NCBI GenBank assembly: GCA_963799455.1 | Contig: CAWCXF010000008.1 | Coordinates: 1,054,001-1,118,000, forward strand | Direction of reading: 5' to 3' | From: CAWCXF01 sp963799455 | GTDB taxonomy: Bacteria; Pseudomonadota; Alphaproteobacteria; Rhodobacterales; Rhodobacteraceae | DNA length: 64,000 nucleotides | Shown: positions 25,396 through 34,747 of the stretch, piece after piece | Layout: every line of letters begins with the position of its first letter | Numbering within the stretch: the stretch's first letter is position 1 | Made by a program: the position numbers and the translations under genes | Notes under the pieces: generated by a model | What the model was told of the DNA's origin: nothing | The model's input: only the letters and a program-made list of their open reading frames with translations | Database searches by the model: none

Positions 25396-27698
25396 GCCCG
25401 CTCGTCGCCCCGCCGCCCGCGGCCCGCGGCCCGGGCGCGGACCCCGGGCCGGACCGCGTCGGCGTCGCGGATCGCGCCGGCGACCGCGCTCGCGGCGGCG
25501 ACGCGCCCCGTGCGGCCGATCCGGCCGAGCGGCGCATCGAGAAGCTCCTGCGGATCAACGCCGCGCTGATGGCCCGCGTCGAGCGGGCGGCCGGCATCGA
25601 GGCGCGCGGGGACGGCGAGCCCGGCGCCTACGCGCTGTTCGAGCGCGCCGCCATGCTCGAGGCGGAGGTGCGCGCGCGCACCCGCGATCTCGACCGGGCG
25701 ATCGACCTGCTCAACGAGTCGAACGCGCGGCTCGAGACGGCCAGGCGCGAGACCGAGGCCGCCATCGAGGCGATCCAGGAGGGCTTCGCGCTGTTCGACG
25801 CCCGCGACCGGCTGATCTTGCGCAACGCGCGCTTTGGCCGCGACCTGCCCGACATCCGGCCCCATCTCGTGCCGGGGCTCGCCTTCGACGACTACGTGAC
25901 GCTGGTGAGCCGCAGCGCCCATCTGGCGCTCGGGGACGAGGCGCCCGAGGCGTGGGGCCGGCGGCGGCGGGAGAGCCACCTGAGGGGCCACGCCGCCTTC
26001 AACGTGCCGCTCGCGGGCGGGCGCTGGCTCCAGGTCTCGGAGCGCCGCACCGCCTCGGACGGCACCGTGATCCTGCAGACCGACGTCACCGACATCGTGC
26101 GCGGCGAGCGGGCCGAGCGCGACCGGCTCCTGGGCGACCAGGCCCGCGTGATGCGCGCCACGCTCGACCACCTCGCCCAAGGGGTGTGCATCTTCGACGC
26201 GGAGTCCCGGCTGATCGGCTCGAACCGCAGCCTGGGCGCGCTGCTGTCGCTGCCCACCACCGCGCTGCGCCCCGGCACGGGCCTCGACCGGCTGCTCGAC
26301 GCCGTGGCCGAGCGCGCCGAGGCGGGGCCCGAGGCGCCGGCGGCGGGCCTCGACGCGCTGCGCGCCTGGGCGGCGGGGGGTCCTGGGGGCGGTCCAGGCG
26401 CCCCCGGCGGCCCGATCGAGGTCGAGATGCGGCTCGCCGGGCGCGCCTTGCGGCTCCACGCGCGGGCGATGCCGATGGGCTTCGTGGTGTCGGTCTCCGA
26501 GGTGACGGCCGAGCGCGATGCGCTGCGCATCGTCCGCCAGGCCAACGAGACTCTGGAGGGCCGGGTGCGCGACCGCACGATCGAGCTTGAGGACGCGCTC
26601 GCAGTGGCCGAGCGCGCGCTGGCCACGCGCTCGCGCTTCGTGGCGGCCGCGAGCCACGACCTGCTCCAGCCGCTCTCGGCCGCCAAGCTCTATCTCGGCT
26701 CGCTGGAGTTCGACGAGGCCGACCCGCGCGCGGCCGCGGCCACGAAGGCCGGGCGCGCGATGGAGAGCGTCGAGGCGATGCTCGACGCGCTGCTGCACAT
26801 CTCGCGGCTCGACGCGGGGCGGCACGAGCTGCACGTCCAGGAGGTGGCGCTGGGGCCGATCCTGAGGCGCCTGCACGACGAGTTCGCGCCCTCGGCCGAA
26901 GGGCGCGGGATCGCCCTGCGGGTGGTGCCGACCCGCGCCGTGCCGCTCTCCGATCCGACCTATCTGCGACGCATCCTTCAGAACCTCATCGCCAACGCCG
27001 TGCGCTACACCGTCACGGGCCGCGTGCTGGTGGGCGTGCGGCGGATGGGGGCCGCCACGATCCGCCTCGACGTGATCGACACCGGCCCCGGCATCGCCGA
27101 GGCCGACCTCGGCACCGTGTTCGAGGAGTTCCGCCGCCTGGCTCCCGGCGGTCCGGGCTGCGCCGAGGAGGGCATGGGGCTCGGGCTCGCCATCGTCGAG
27201 CGGGCCTGCGGGCTGCTGGGCCATCCGCTCGAGGTCGCCTCCGAGGTCGGGCGGGGCAGCCGCTTCTCGGTCGTCCTGCCGCTCGCCGACCGGATCGTCG
27301 GGAGCGCCCGGACCGCTGGGGGCGCCCGGATCGCCGCGCCAGGGCCGCCTGGCCCGTCGGGGGCATCCGGCTCGTCGTCGCTGTCGCCGCCGCGGCCGAG
27401 ACCGCCGCCGCTCCTGCTCGTCGTGGCGGCGGATGCCGCGGTGCGCGGGCGGGCGGCCGATCGCGTCGAGGCGCTCGGCTTCGACGCGATCGAGGCGGCG
27501 AGCCCGGCCGCGGCGGAGGCGCTGCTGGCCCAGCTCGGCGTGGCACCCGACGCGGCGCTCGTCGCGGACCCCGCCGCGCTGGACGAGACCGCCCGCCGCT
27601 TCCCGGCGCTGCCCTGCGGCCCCCTGCCCGATCGGCCCGTGCGGGAGGCGATCGACGCCCTCGCCGCCTCCGCGCCCGCCTCGTCCTCGCCCGCCTGA
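25392..27698 (+). CDS. PAS-domain histidine kinase with degenerate receiver
   Basis: 768 residues, no clear membrane spans, so probably cytoplasmic. A coiled coil (about 45-115) leads to two PAS-like regions (AIEAIQEGFALFDARDRLIL and LDHLAQGVCIFDAESRLIG). The kinase core has the H-box SHDLLQPLSAAKLYL (H422), N-box NLIANAVRYT and G-boxes DTGPGIAEADLG and GMGLGLAIVERACGLL. The C-terminus (from about residue 670) resembles a receiver, LLLVVAADAAVRGRAADRVE, but the acidic pair is replaced by alanines, so it is probably not phosphorylated. Start GTG 25392 is coupled to the FIST gene. Confidence 0.9.
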   Translation: MSPLVAPPPAARGPGADPGPDRVGVADRAGDRARGGDAPRAADPAERRIEKLLRINAALMARVERAAGIEARGDGEPGAYALFERAAMLEAEVRARTRDLDRAIDLLNESNARLETARRETEAAIEAIQEGFALFDARDRLILRNARFGRDLPDIRPHLVPGLAFDDYVTLVSRSAHLALGDEAPEAWGRRRRESHLRGHAAFNVPLAGGRWLQVSERRTASDGTVILQTDVTDIVRGERAERDRLLGDQARVMRATLDHLAQGVCIFDAESRLIGSNRSLGALLSLPTTALRPGTGLDRLLDAVAERAEAGPEAPAAGLDALRAWAAGGPGGGPGAPGGPIEVEMRLAGRALRLHARAMPMGFVVSVSEVTAERDALRIVRQANETLEGRVRDRTIELEDALAVAERALATRSRFVAAASHDLLQPLSAAKLYLGSLEFDEADPRAAAATKAGRAMESVEAMLDALLHISRLDAGRHELHVQEVALGPILRRLHDEFAPSAEGRGIALRVVPTRAVPLSDPTYLRRILQNLIANAVRYTVTGRVLVGVRRMGAATIRLDVIDTGPGIAEADLGTVFEEFRRLAPGGPGCAEEGMGLGLAIVERACGLLGHPLEVASEVGRGSRFSVVLPLADRIVGSARTAGGARIAAPGPPGPSGASGSSSLSPPRPRPPPLLLVVAADAAVRGRAADRVEALGFDAIEAASPAAAEALLAQLGVAPDAALVADPAALDETARRFPALPCGPLPDRPVREAIDALAASAPASSSPA

Positions 27699-29241
27699 GC
27701 GGATCAGACCGCCGCCGCGGGGCGGCGCCGGCCGTTCCCTGCGCGCGCAGATCGCCTCGATCAGCGCGCGCAGGGGCTGAGTTGCGGGTGCGGGCGGCCC
27801 GGTTCGACCGCCTCCGGGGCGTCGGCGGGTGAGGCGCGGCCTCTCGCGGGCCCGGCCCGGCCCCGGCCCGGCCCCGGTCGGGGTCGGGCGGGCGCGGGCC
27901 GGCCGTCGAGCCGGCGCCGGCGCGTCATGTCGCAGGCCATGTCGGCGAGCGTGATCGCGGCCCGGGCGCGGCCCGGGCCGACGGCGCGGATGGTGAGGCC
28001 CGGGCGCGCCTTCTGCCGGGCGAAGACGCCTTCTGCCGAGCGAAGACGGGCTCGATCCGCGAGCGCCCCGCCGCGCGGCGAGCGAGTCGGCGGGCGCGGG
28101 CCGCGGCGCGGCGGGCGCGGCGTCGGCTCGGCCTCGGGCCTCGGGACGGTGGATGCGGCTTCTCGTGCCCGGGCTCGGTGAGCCGGGCCTCGTTGTCGGG
28201 CCTCGGAGCCGGGCCTCGTTGTCGGCCGAGCGGTCAGGCGCTGCGGGCCCAGGCGTCGCGGGCCGTGCCGGCCCTCTGGATCAGGCCCTCGCGCAGGCGG
28301 GCGTCCTCCAACGACCGGAACCCCGGCCGCCCCGCCATCGCGCTCCTCCGCCGCCGCCCTCCCGACAAGGGGATCACGTCCGCGACCGCCGCGCGAGGTT
28401 CCCGGAGGCGTGCATGCGCCTGAAGCGCTCGGCGCCCCGCCGCGGCTCGATGCGCGCGGGCGGGGCGTGATCTGGCAGCCGCTCGGGCAAACCTTGACCC
28501 ACGCGGCGGATCGCAGGGTCGAGTCTTGCCTCCCTCTGCCTCGCGCCTCGGGCAGCGGTCATGCCCGACGCCCAAGAAGGATTCCTGCGAGCATCGGCCG
28601 GACCGCCGCCTCGGGGTTGGACCCCGGCCGGCCCATGTGCGCGGCACAAAGCATGGCGGCTGCCCCGCGCAGCCACGCCAGATCGAGCACCCCTGCGAGC
28701 ACCCCTGGTCGATCCGGGCGAGGAAGAGGGCCGTCGGGGACGAGATCGCGCGAGCCGGGCCGCACCCGAAGGGCTCGCGCCGGCCATGCTCCTGCCGACA
28801 GAGCATCCCCGGCCGAGCACCCCCGGCCCTCGCGGCCCTTCGTCCCGAGAAGAAGAGGAGCGAGGCGCGCGGACGTCTTCGACGGCCCTCGCATTCCCGT
28901 CGCAGGATACCCGCCCGCCCGCGGGCCACGCATCCCGCACGCGCCGGCTCGCCGCCGCCGTCCCGCCCAGCCCGATGTGCCGCCCGACCGCGAGGGCGCC
29001 GGCGAGGCCCGGGGAGCCCCCCTCCTCGTCCCTCGGCGGCGGCGCCCGTGGATCAGCGCTCACCGCACGCGCTGCAATCCAGGGCCCGGACCGCCCTGCC
29101 CCAAGCCGCATCGATGCCCTCTCCCCGTCCCGACCCAACCTCATGCCGCGCTCGGCCCCCCCCCCGAACGGCTGGACGAGGAGGGCCCAGAACCTTCGCG
29201 CCCCGCGCACAACACCGCCCACCCGATCCGCGCCGGGCCAT
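27699..29241. other. 1.5-kb stretch without recognisable genes
   Basis: Between the histidine kinase and the insertion-sequence stack. Long open frames exist on both strands but their translations are Arg/Ala/Pro-rich without domains and differ from the codon pattern of neighbouring genes. There are short repeats (for example GGGCCTCGTTGTCGG twice near 28190-28235). It may be decayed sequence next to the mobile elements. Confidence 0.5.
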
Positions 29242-29244
29242 TTA

Positions 29245-30137
29245 AAACCCCTAACAGAACCCATTTGGGCGAGCGGCGTTGGGGGTCATGACCAGACCCC
29301 TTGTGAGTGACGAGCTGTAGGCGGCGGTCGAGCCGCTGCTGCCGGAAGAGCCGCCGAAGCCGAAGGGCGGGCGGCCGCGGTGCGACGATCGCCGGGCCCT
29401 GGAGGGCATCATCTTTGTGCTGTGGTCCGGCGTTTCCTGGGAGCGGCTGCCCCGGGAGGCGTTCGGCTGCACGGGCATGACCCCGGATCGGGGTCCGGGG
29501 CAGGCTGTGCTGGCGGCGGCTGCGCGGCTGGCATGCCGCCGGCGTGCTGGGCGAGCTGCACCGGGTGCTGCGCGAGCGGCTGGCCGTGGCGGACGCGCTC
29601 GACTGGGACCGGGCGTCGATCGACAGCGCCTCGATCCCGGCAGAAGGGGGCGCTCGTCGCCGGGCACCAAGATCGGCCCGAACCCCACCGACCGGGGCCG
29701 CCCGGGCTACGCAGGCGCCACCTCGTCGTCGATGCCCGCGGCACGCCGCTGGGCTTCGAGGCTCGAGCGGGGCCAACCGCCACGACAGCAAGTTGCTCGC
29801 GGCCGTGCTGGACGTCGTGCCGGGCGTGCGCCGCGGCCTGGGCAGGCCCCGCTGTCGGCCCCGCAAGCTCCACGCGGACAAGGCCTACGACCACCGCCGC
29901 TGCCGCGCCGAGTGCCGCGAGCGGTCGATCACCCCGCGCATCGCGCGCCGGGGCGTCGAATGCTCCGACCACCTCGGCCGCCACCGCTGGGTGGTCGAGC
30001 GCACGCTCGCCTGGCTCGCGCGCTTCCGACGCCTCACCATCCGCTACGAGCACCGGGCCGACATCCACCGGGCCTTCACCTCGCTCGCCTGTTCGCTCAT
30101 CTGCCTCAACCAAATCAGACGGTTCTGTCAGGGGCTC
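29245..30137 (+). mobile_element. Decayed IS5-family element (IS427-like), ~893 bp
   Basis: Left end AAACCCCTAACAGAACC and right end, read on the minus strand, GAGCCCCTGACAGAACC form imperfect terminal inverted repeats. A 3-bp TTA flanks both sides (29242-29244 and 30138-30140), fitting the small duplications of this family. The transposase inside is broken. The right flank directly abuts the next IS5-type element. Confidence 0.8.
29288..30134 (+). pseudogene. IS5-family transposase, multiply frameshifted
   Basis: The N-terminus MTRPLVSDEL is followed by an in-frame TAG, then AAVEPLLPEEPPKPKGGRPR and FVLWSGVSWERLPREAFGC. The remaining recognisable parts (VADALDWDRASIDSAS, KIGPNPTDRGRPG, RRHLVVDARGTPLGFE, GANRHDSKLLAAVLD, HRWVVERTLAWLARFRRLTI) occur in all three frames, so at least four indels plus one stop separate them. 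The DDE residues are scattered across frames; it cannot make active transposase. Confidence 0.88.
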
Positions 30138-30374
30138 TTAGGCCTTGTTGACAAAGTCTCGGACCCACAGGCGGATGCAGGCGAGGTCGACGAAGCCGAG
30201 GAGGCTTGTGGCGGTCTTGTCGTAACGCGTGGCGAGGCGGCGGCTGTGCTTGAGCCTGCCGATGCAGCGCTCGATGCGGTTGCGCAATGCGTAGAGGTGT
30301 CAGGCGTCACGGCAAACTGGTCCGGAGGCGACATGAGGAACTGGCCCCCTCGGTAGCCTGAGGGGAGGGCCTGG

Positions 30375-31682
30375 ATGACCATGCCAGTGACGGAGAGGCT
30401 TCTGCGGACTGAAGGTCTGCGGAGGGACGAGATGAAGGAGCCGGACGACGTGTCGGCGATGCTGAGGCTGAAGGCGCTCGGCTGGGGGGCGCGGCGGATC
30501 GCGGCGGAGCTGGGGTGCTCGCGGACGACGGTGCGGCGGTGGCTGCGCGAGGGCGGCTGGCGACGCCCGGTGGCACCGACACGCAAGACGTCGCTCGACG
30601 GTCTTGGGGGCTGGCTGTCCGAGCGCTTCCGCCGCCACGCGGGCAACGCGGACGTGGTTCGCCAGGAGCTCGCGGCCGAGAGGGGCATTGAGGTAAGCCT
30701 GCGCACGGTGGAGCGTGCGGTGGCACCGCTGCGCCAAGCGCTACGGGCCGAAGCGCGGGCGACGGTGAGGTTCGAGACGCGCCCGGGCCAGCAGTTGCAG
30801 ATCGACTTCGGCCAGAGGCGGGTCGAGATCGAGGGCGCTCTGCGACCGGTGTCGTTCTTCGTGGCGACGCTGGGCCACTCGCGCCGGCTGCACGTCCGGG
30901 CCTTCCTGGGCGAGCGCCAGGAGCACTGGTTCGAAGGCATGGAGAGTGCCTTCGCAGCCTTTGGGGGCGTGCCTGAGGAGGTGCTGCTCGACAATGCGCG
31001 CGCTCTGATCCTGCACCACGACGCGGCGACGCGGGAGGTGGTGCTCAACCCCAAGCTCCACGCCTTTGCGCGGCACTGGGGCTTCCGGGTCCAGGCCTGC
31101 GCGCCGTACCGGGCGCGGACCAAGGGCAAGGACGAGCGCGGCGTGGGCTACGTGAAGGGCAACGCGGTCGCGGGGCGAACCTTCGAGAGCTTCGCGGCCC
31201 TGGAGGCGCATCTGGCCGAGTGGACGCGCGAGATCGCCGATCAGCGCGTCCACGGCACCACCGGCGAGGCGCCCATGGTCCGCTTCGCGCGCGACGAGGC
31301 CGCCGCCCTGCGGCCGCTGCCCGACCGCGGCCCGTTCCTGGCCGCGCGCGAGCTGAGCCGACGCGTGGGAGCGGACTGCGCGGTGGAGATCGAGACGAAC
31401 GCCTACTCGGTGCCGTGGCGCTTGATCGGGGAGCGAGTGAGCGTGCTGGTCACGGCCGAGACTGTGCAGGTCACCCATGCGGGCATCGAGGTGGCCCGTC
31501 ATCCCCGCAGCGCGGACCGTCGCGGGCGCTTCACCGACCGCGCTCACTTCGAGGGCGTCGCGGGTGCCGCCGGCCGCGTGGTCAGAGAAGACGCCGAGGC
31601 AGCCGAGGCCGCGCCGATCCCGGCGCCGGCGCTGCTGCGCCCGCTCGCCGAGTACGAGGCGGTGGCCGGGGGCGCCTGGTGA
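30375..31682 (+). CDS. istA: IS21-family transposase IstA
   Basis: 435 residues. An N-terminal helix-turn-helix (LKALGWGARRIAAELGCSRT) recognises the ends. The DDE catalytic core is visible as QQLQIDFGQ, VLLDNARALI and KDERGVGYVK. The C-terminal beta-rich region contains ETNAYSVPWRLIGERVSV. A start at Met20 (30432, MKEPDDVSAML) is equally plausible. The stop overlaps the istB start (TGATG), as usual in this family. Confidence 0.93.
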   Translation: MTMPVTERLLRTEGLRRDEMKEPDDVSAMLRLKALGWGARRIAAELGCSRTTVRRWLREGGWRRPVAPTRKTSLDGLGGWLSERFRRHAGNADVVRQELAAERGIEVSLRTVERAVAPLRQALRAEARATVRFETRPGQQLQIDFGQRRVEIEGALRPVSFFVATLGHSRRLHVRAFLGERQEHWFEGMESAFAAFGGVPEEVLLDNARALILHHDAATREVVLNPKLHAFARHWGFRVQACAPYRARTKGKDERGVGYVKGNAVAGRTFESFAALEAHLAEWTREIADQRVHGTTGEAPMVRFARDEAAALRPLPDRGPFLAARELSRRVGADCAVEIETNAYSVPWRLIGERVSVLVTAETVQVTHAGIEVARHPRSADRRGRFTDRAHFEGVAGAAGRVVREDAEAAEAAPIPAPALLRPLAEYEAVAGGAW

Positions 31683-32479
31683 TGGGAGCGCAGACCCAGG
31701 ACGAGCTCGACCGGATGCTGACGCGCTTGAAGTTGACGGCGGTGCGCGACCAGCTCGACGGCTTGCTCGACGAGGCGGCGCGGGGGGAGATGACCCTGCG
31801 CGAGGCGCTCGCCTTCCTCTGCGAGCGCGAGATCGCACGGAAGGATCAGCGCCGCATCGAGATGAGCTTCGGGCTGGCGAAGTTCCCCTTCGTGCGGACC
31901 CTGGAGGGCTTCGACTTCGCCGCCCAGCCCTCGGTCGACAAGGGGCAGATCCGCGACCTCGCGACGGGGCGCTTCATCGCCCACGGCGATGCGCTCTTGC
32001 TGCTCGGCCCCCCGGGCGTGGGCAAGACGCACCTTGCGGTGGCGCTCGGCCGCGAAGCGATCGTGGCCGGCCACACCGTGCTCTTCACCGGCGCCATGGC
32101 GCTCGTGGCCAACCTCGCCAAGGCCCAGGTCGAGGGCCGGCTCGAGGAGCGGCTGGCGCACTTCGCCAAGCCGAAGCTGCTGATCGTGGACGAGCTGGGC
32201 TACCTGCCGCTCGAGCCCAACGCCGCTCACCTGTTCTTCCAGCTCGTCAGCCGCCGCTACGAGCGCGGCGCGATGCTGGTGACTTCGAACCGGTCCGTAG
32301 GCGAGTGGGGCGCGGTGTTCGGCGACCCGGTGGTGGCCACCGCGATCCTCGATCGCCTGCTCCACCACTCCCACGTCATCACCATCCGGGGCGACAGCTA
32401 CAGGCTGCGCGAGAAGCGCCGGGCCGGCCTTCTGCAGAAGGCCGGCCCGGCGCTTGAAACCGAAGTCGAAACCACATGA
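31682..32479 (+). CDS. istB: IS21-family helper ATPase IstB
   Basis: 265 residues, AAA+ regulator that assembles the transpososome on target DNA. Walker A is LLGPPGVGKTHLAVALG and Walker B is LLIVDELGYLPLEP. The N-terminal helical region (LDRMLTRLKLTAVRDQLDGL) and C-terminal TILDRLLHHSHVI-type region are as in IstB/DnaC relatives. The ATG overlaps the istA stop by one base. It appears intact. Confidence 0.94.
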   Translation: MGAQTQDELDRMLTRLKLTAVRDQLDGLLDEAARGEMTLREALAFLCEREIARKDQRRIEMSFGLAKFPFVRTLEGFDFAAQPSVDKGQIRDLATGRFIAHGDALLLLGPPGVGKTHLAVALGREAIVAGHTVLFTGAMALVANLAKAQVEGRLEERLAHFAKPKLLIVDELGYLPLEPNAAHLFFQLVSRRYERGAMLVTSNRSVGEWGAVFGDPVVATAILDRLLHHSHVITIRGDSYRLREKRRAGLLQKAGPALETEVETT

Positions 32480-33317
32480 CGGGGTGGGCCAGATCCTGGT
32501 GTCGCCACCGGGCCAGTTCCGAATGTCGCTTGATAAGAGGGCGCGATCGACGCCCTTTCGCGCCTTGCGGCAGCGGCGCATCGGGATGACGGGCACCGCA
32601 TCGCGCGCCTCGGCCCAGGCCCGGATGCGGTCGCTGTCGTAGCCCTTGTCGCCCAGAAGAGCCGCCGGCGCGGGCAGGTCGTCGCCCATCACGAGGTCGA
32701 AGCCGCGGTGATCGGAGGTCTGGCCGGGCGTGACACAGGCCGCGCATCGGCAGGCCCCACGCATTGACCCGGAGGTGGATCTCGGTCGTGAGGCCACCGC
32801 GCGAGCGGCCAAGACCCTGGCGCGCAGAGCCCCCGCCCCTTCTTCGGCGCCCCCGCGGCGTGCTGATGCGCCCGCACGATGGTGCTGTCGACCATCTGCA
32901 GCCGGTCCGGCGCAGGCTCGATCTTGGCCGCGCCCTCGTTCAGCGCCTCCAGGATCGCCTCCCACAGCCCCACCAGCGTCCATCGCCGGAACTGGCGGTA
33001 GACGCTGGACCACTTGCCCTCACTCCTCGGGCAGGTCGCGCCAGGCGCTGCCGGTCCGCGCGATCGGTCCGCGCGATCCAGACCCGAAGGGCCGCGCGAA
33101 GCAGCGAACACCCTGTCGAGCACGCGGCGATGATCGCCGGCAGGCCGGCCCTGTGGCGCACGCACTCCGCGCAAGAACGGCTCGAAGAACGCCCACTCCG
33201 CGTCCGACATCAGACCACGCGCCATGACCGCCTCCCAGCCAACCATCACTCAGCTAGCGAGGACGTTCAGAAGGCTTTTGTCAACACGGCCTAAGACGCC
33301 CGGTCCTGTCGCGAACG

Positions 33318-34366
33318 GGCTCTGTTGCACGGAACGCCTGAAGGCCGAGCTTCCCCTTTCCCCGCGGCGGTCAGCCGACGGGTCGTGTGACGGGGATGCC
33401 GAGCGCGGTATAGCGGTTGAGGATGGCGATGCGGACTTGGAGTTCGGCGGTCTGGCGGTCGAAGTCGCGGGCCATGAGCTTTTGCCCGAGGAGCTTCATG
33501 CAGTTCATCTTGGTCTCGGCGCGGCTTCGGCGGTGGTATCCGCTCCATCGGCGCCAGATCGTGCGGCCGAGGCGCTTGATGGCGCGCAGAGCCTCGTTCC
33601 TCGCTTCTACGCCGGGGCTGTCCTTCTCCCAAGGCTTGGCATTTCGCCGGGGCGGGATGACAGCGTCCGCGCCGCGGTTCGCGATGGCGTCGCGGCAGCC
33701 GCGGGTGTCGTAGGCGCCGTCGGCGGTGACCGAGACGATTGGCTCGTTTGCTGGGATCTGGCCGAGCAGGTCCGGTAGCACAGGCCCATCGCCGACGCCG
33801 CTGCCGGTGATCTCGACCGCGCGGACCTCGAGTGTCACCTCGTCGACGGCGAGGTGGACCTTTCGCCAGATCCGTCTGCGCGCCCCGCCATGCTTGCGCG
33901 CGTGCCATTCCCCCTCGCCTCGGACCTTGATGCCCGTGCTGTCCACGAGCAGGTGCAGCGGGCCGCCGCTGCCCCGGTAGGGCAGCTGAACGGCCAAGGT
34001 CTTCTGCCGTCGGCAGAGCGTCGAGAAGTCCGGCACCGGCCAGTCGAGCCCCGCGAACTTCAGAAGGCTCGCGACGAAGCCGGTCGTCTGGCGAAGCGGC
34101 AGGCCGAACAGCACCTTGATCGTCAGGCAAGCCTGGATCGCGGCGTCGCTGTAGACCGGCTGGCCGCCGCGCTTGCCCGATGGCGCCGCGTGCCAGGGCG
34201 TCGAAGGGTCGAACCAGACGGTCAGCGATCCACGCTCACGCAGCGACGCGTTGTAGGCGGACCAGTTCAGGGTGCGGTAGCGCGTCGGGGCAGGCTTGGA
34301 CATGACGCCCAGCTATGCCGCTGGACCGGCAATGTGAATCCCAGGCAGGCTTCGTGCAACAAGGCC
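33318..34366 (-). mobile_element. IS5-family (IS903-like) element, intact, ~1.05 kb
   Basis: Ends GGCTCTGTTGCACG (33318 onward) and, on the minus strand, GGCCTTGTTGCACG (from 34366) form inverted repeats typical of the IS903 group. One intact transposase fills it. The 9-bp flanks I would expect to be duplicated do not match, suggesting later rearrangement or recombination between elements. Its right end truncates a McrC-like gene. Confidence 0.88.
33371..34303 (-). CDS. IS5-family (IS903 group) transposase
   Basis: 310 residues, complete. The IS903-type N-terminus is YNASLRERGSLTVWFD, followed by GGQPVYSDAAIQACLTIKVL, the DDE residues in LLVDSTGIKV, VTADGAYDTRGC and the C-terminal RSRAETKMNCMKLLGQKLM glutamate, then QVRIAILNRYTALGIPVT. 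No stops or frameshifts; probably functional. It occupies nearly all of the element. Confidence 0.94.
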   Translation of the reverse strand: MSKPAPTRYRTLNWSAYNASLRERGSLTVWFDPSTPWHAAPSGKRGGQPVYSDAAIQACLTIKVLFGLPLRQTTGFVASLLKFAGLDWPVPDFSTLCRRQKTLAVQLPYRGSGGPLHLLVDSTGIKVRGEGEWHARKHGGARRRIWRKVHLAVDEVTLEVRAVEITGSGVGDGPVLPDLLGQIPANEPIVSVTADGAYDTRGCRDAIANRGADAVIPPRRNAKPWEKDSPGVEARNEALRAIKRLGRTIWRRWSGYHRRSRAETKMNCMKLLGQKLMARDFDRQTAELQVRIAILNRYTALGIPVTRPVG

Positions 34367-34695
34367 ATTCTCGATGCAAAATGGAAGCGCCTCGATCTCG
34401 GCGAAGCAAACTCCGCGTCTCGAGCGGCGACGCGTATCAGATGAACGCCTACGCCAGTCGCTACCGCTGCAAGCGACTCGCGCTCGTTTACCCGGCCTCG
34501 CGGGACTGCCCGCCTGGAAGGATCACCGAGTTCGTGCTCATGACCGAAGAGCGGCCGGTACTGGATGTCGTCGCGGTCGATGTTCGAGAGCTCGCCTTTG
34601 GCAGTGGGATCCCGGCCGGCATCGATGCGATGATCCCGATCGAGCGGCACTGGAAGCATCAGTCATCGCAGGCACCGATTCACGCAGCGATATGA
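34367..34695 (+). pseudogene. Truncated, frameshifted mcrC-like restriction gene remnant
   Basis: Directly after the IS903-like end one frame reads AILDAKWKRLDLGEANS, resembling the D...K part of the nuclease motif in McrC, the modified-DNA restriction subunit. A second frame continues SSGDAYQMNAYASRYRCKRL, LALVYPASRDCPPGRITEFV and VVAVDVRELAFGSGIPAGID to a stop at 34695. So the 5' part is lost to the insertion and one frameshift lies near 34420. No mcrB partner is present in the window. Family assignment is by eye. Confidence 0.6.
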
Positions 34696-34747
34696 AGAAC
34701 TTCGGCCCCTCTTGCTTCCACAGTGCTTCCACGGATGTTGGAAACGC

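Larger units (their letters stand above)
30298..32535 (+). mobile_element. IS21-family element, intact, ~2.24 kb
   Basis: Terminal repeats start TGTCA (30298) and, on the other strand, TATCA (32535), with longer similarity inward (ACTGGTCCGGAGGCGACA versus ACTGGCCCGGTGGCGACA). A perfect 5-bp duplication AGAGG flanks it (30293-30297 and 32536-32540), fitting the 4-8 bp usual for this family. It encodes intact istA and istB and lies inside an IS5-type transposase gene. Confidence 0.93.
30138..33225 (-). pseudogene. Second IS5-family transposase, split by IS21 and frameshifted
   Basis: The N-terminal part starts at 33225 (MARGLMSDAEWAFFEPFL, SVYRQFRRWTLVGLWEAIL, LQMVDSTIVRAHQHAAGA). The middle reads CVTPGQTSDHRGFDLVMGDD and VIPMRRCRKARKGVDRAL. 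The C-terminal part (YALRNRIERCIGRLKHSRRL, GFVDLACIRLWVRDFVNKA) lies 2.2 kb away at 30138-30292, beyond the IS21 insertion. Removing IS21 and one 5-bp duplication rejoins the frame exactly at VDRAL-YALRN. Independent indels near 33040-33110 and 32750-32850 also break the frame, so it was probably already dead or decayed since. Confidence 0.85.
30141..33291 (-). mobile_element. IS5-family element interrupted by an IS21-family element
   Basis: Ends GGCCTTGTTGACAAA (30141 onward) and, on the minus strand, GGCCGTGTTGACAAA (from 33291) form inverted repeats. Without the 2.2-kb IS21 insertion it is about 910 bp. I see no convincing target duplication. Its left end begins immediately after the TTA flank of the preceding IS. 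Confidence 0.8.

Noticed and set aside
28234..29264. Overlapping open frames upstream of the IS stack as possible genes
   Set aside because: No domain, signal peptide, ribosome-binding site or coding bias; translations in several frames look equally random.
33309..34375. A 9-bp target duplication around the IS903-like element
   Set aside because: The flanking 9-mers on the two sides do not match, so no duplication can be claimed.
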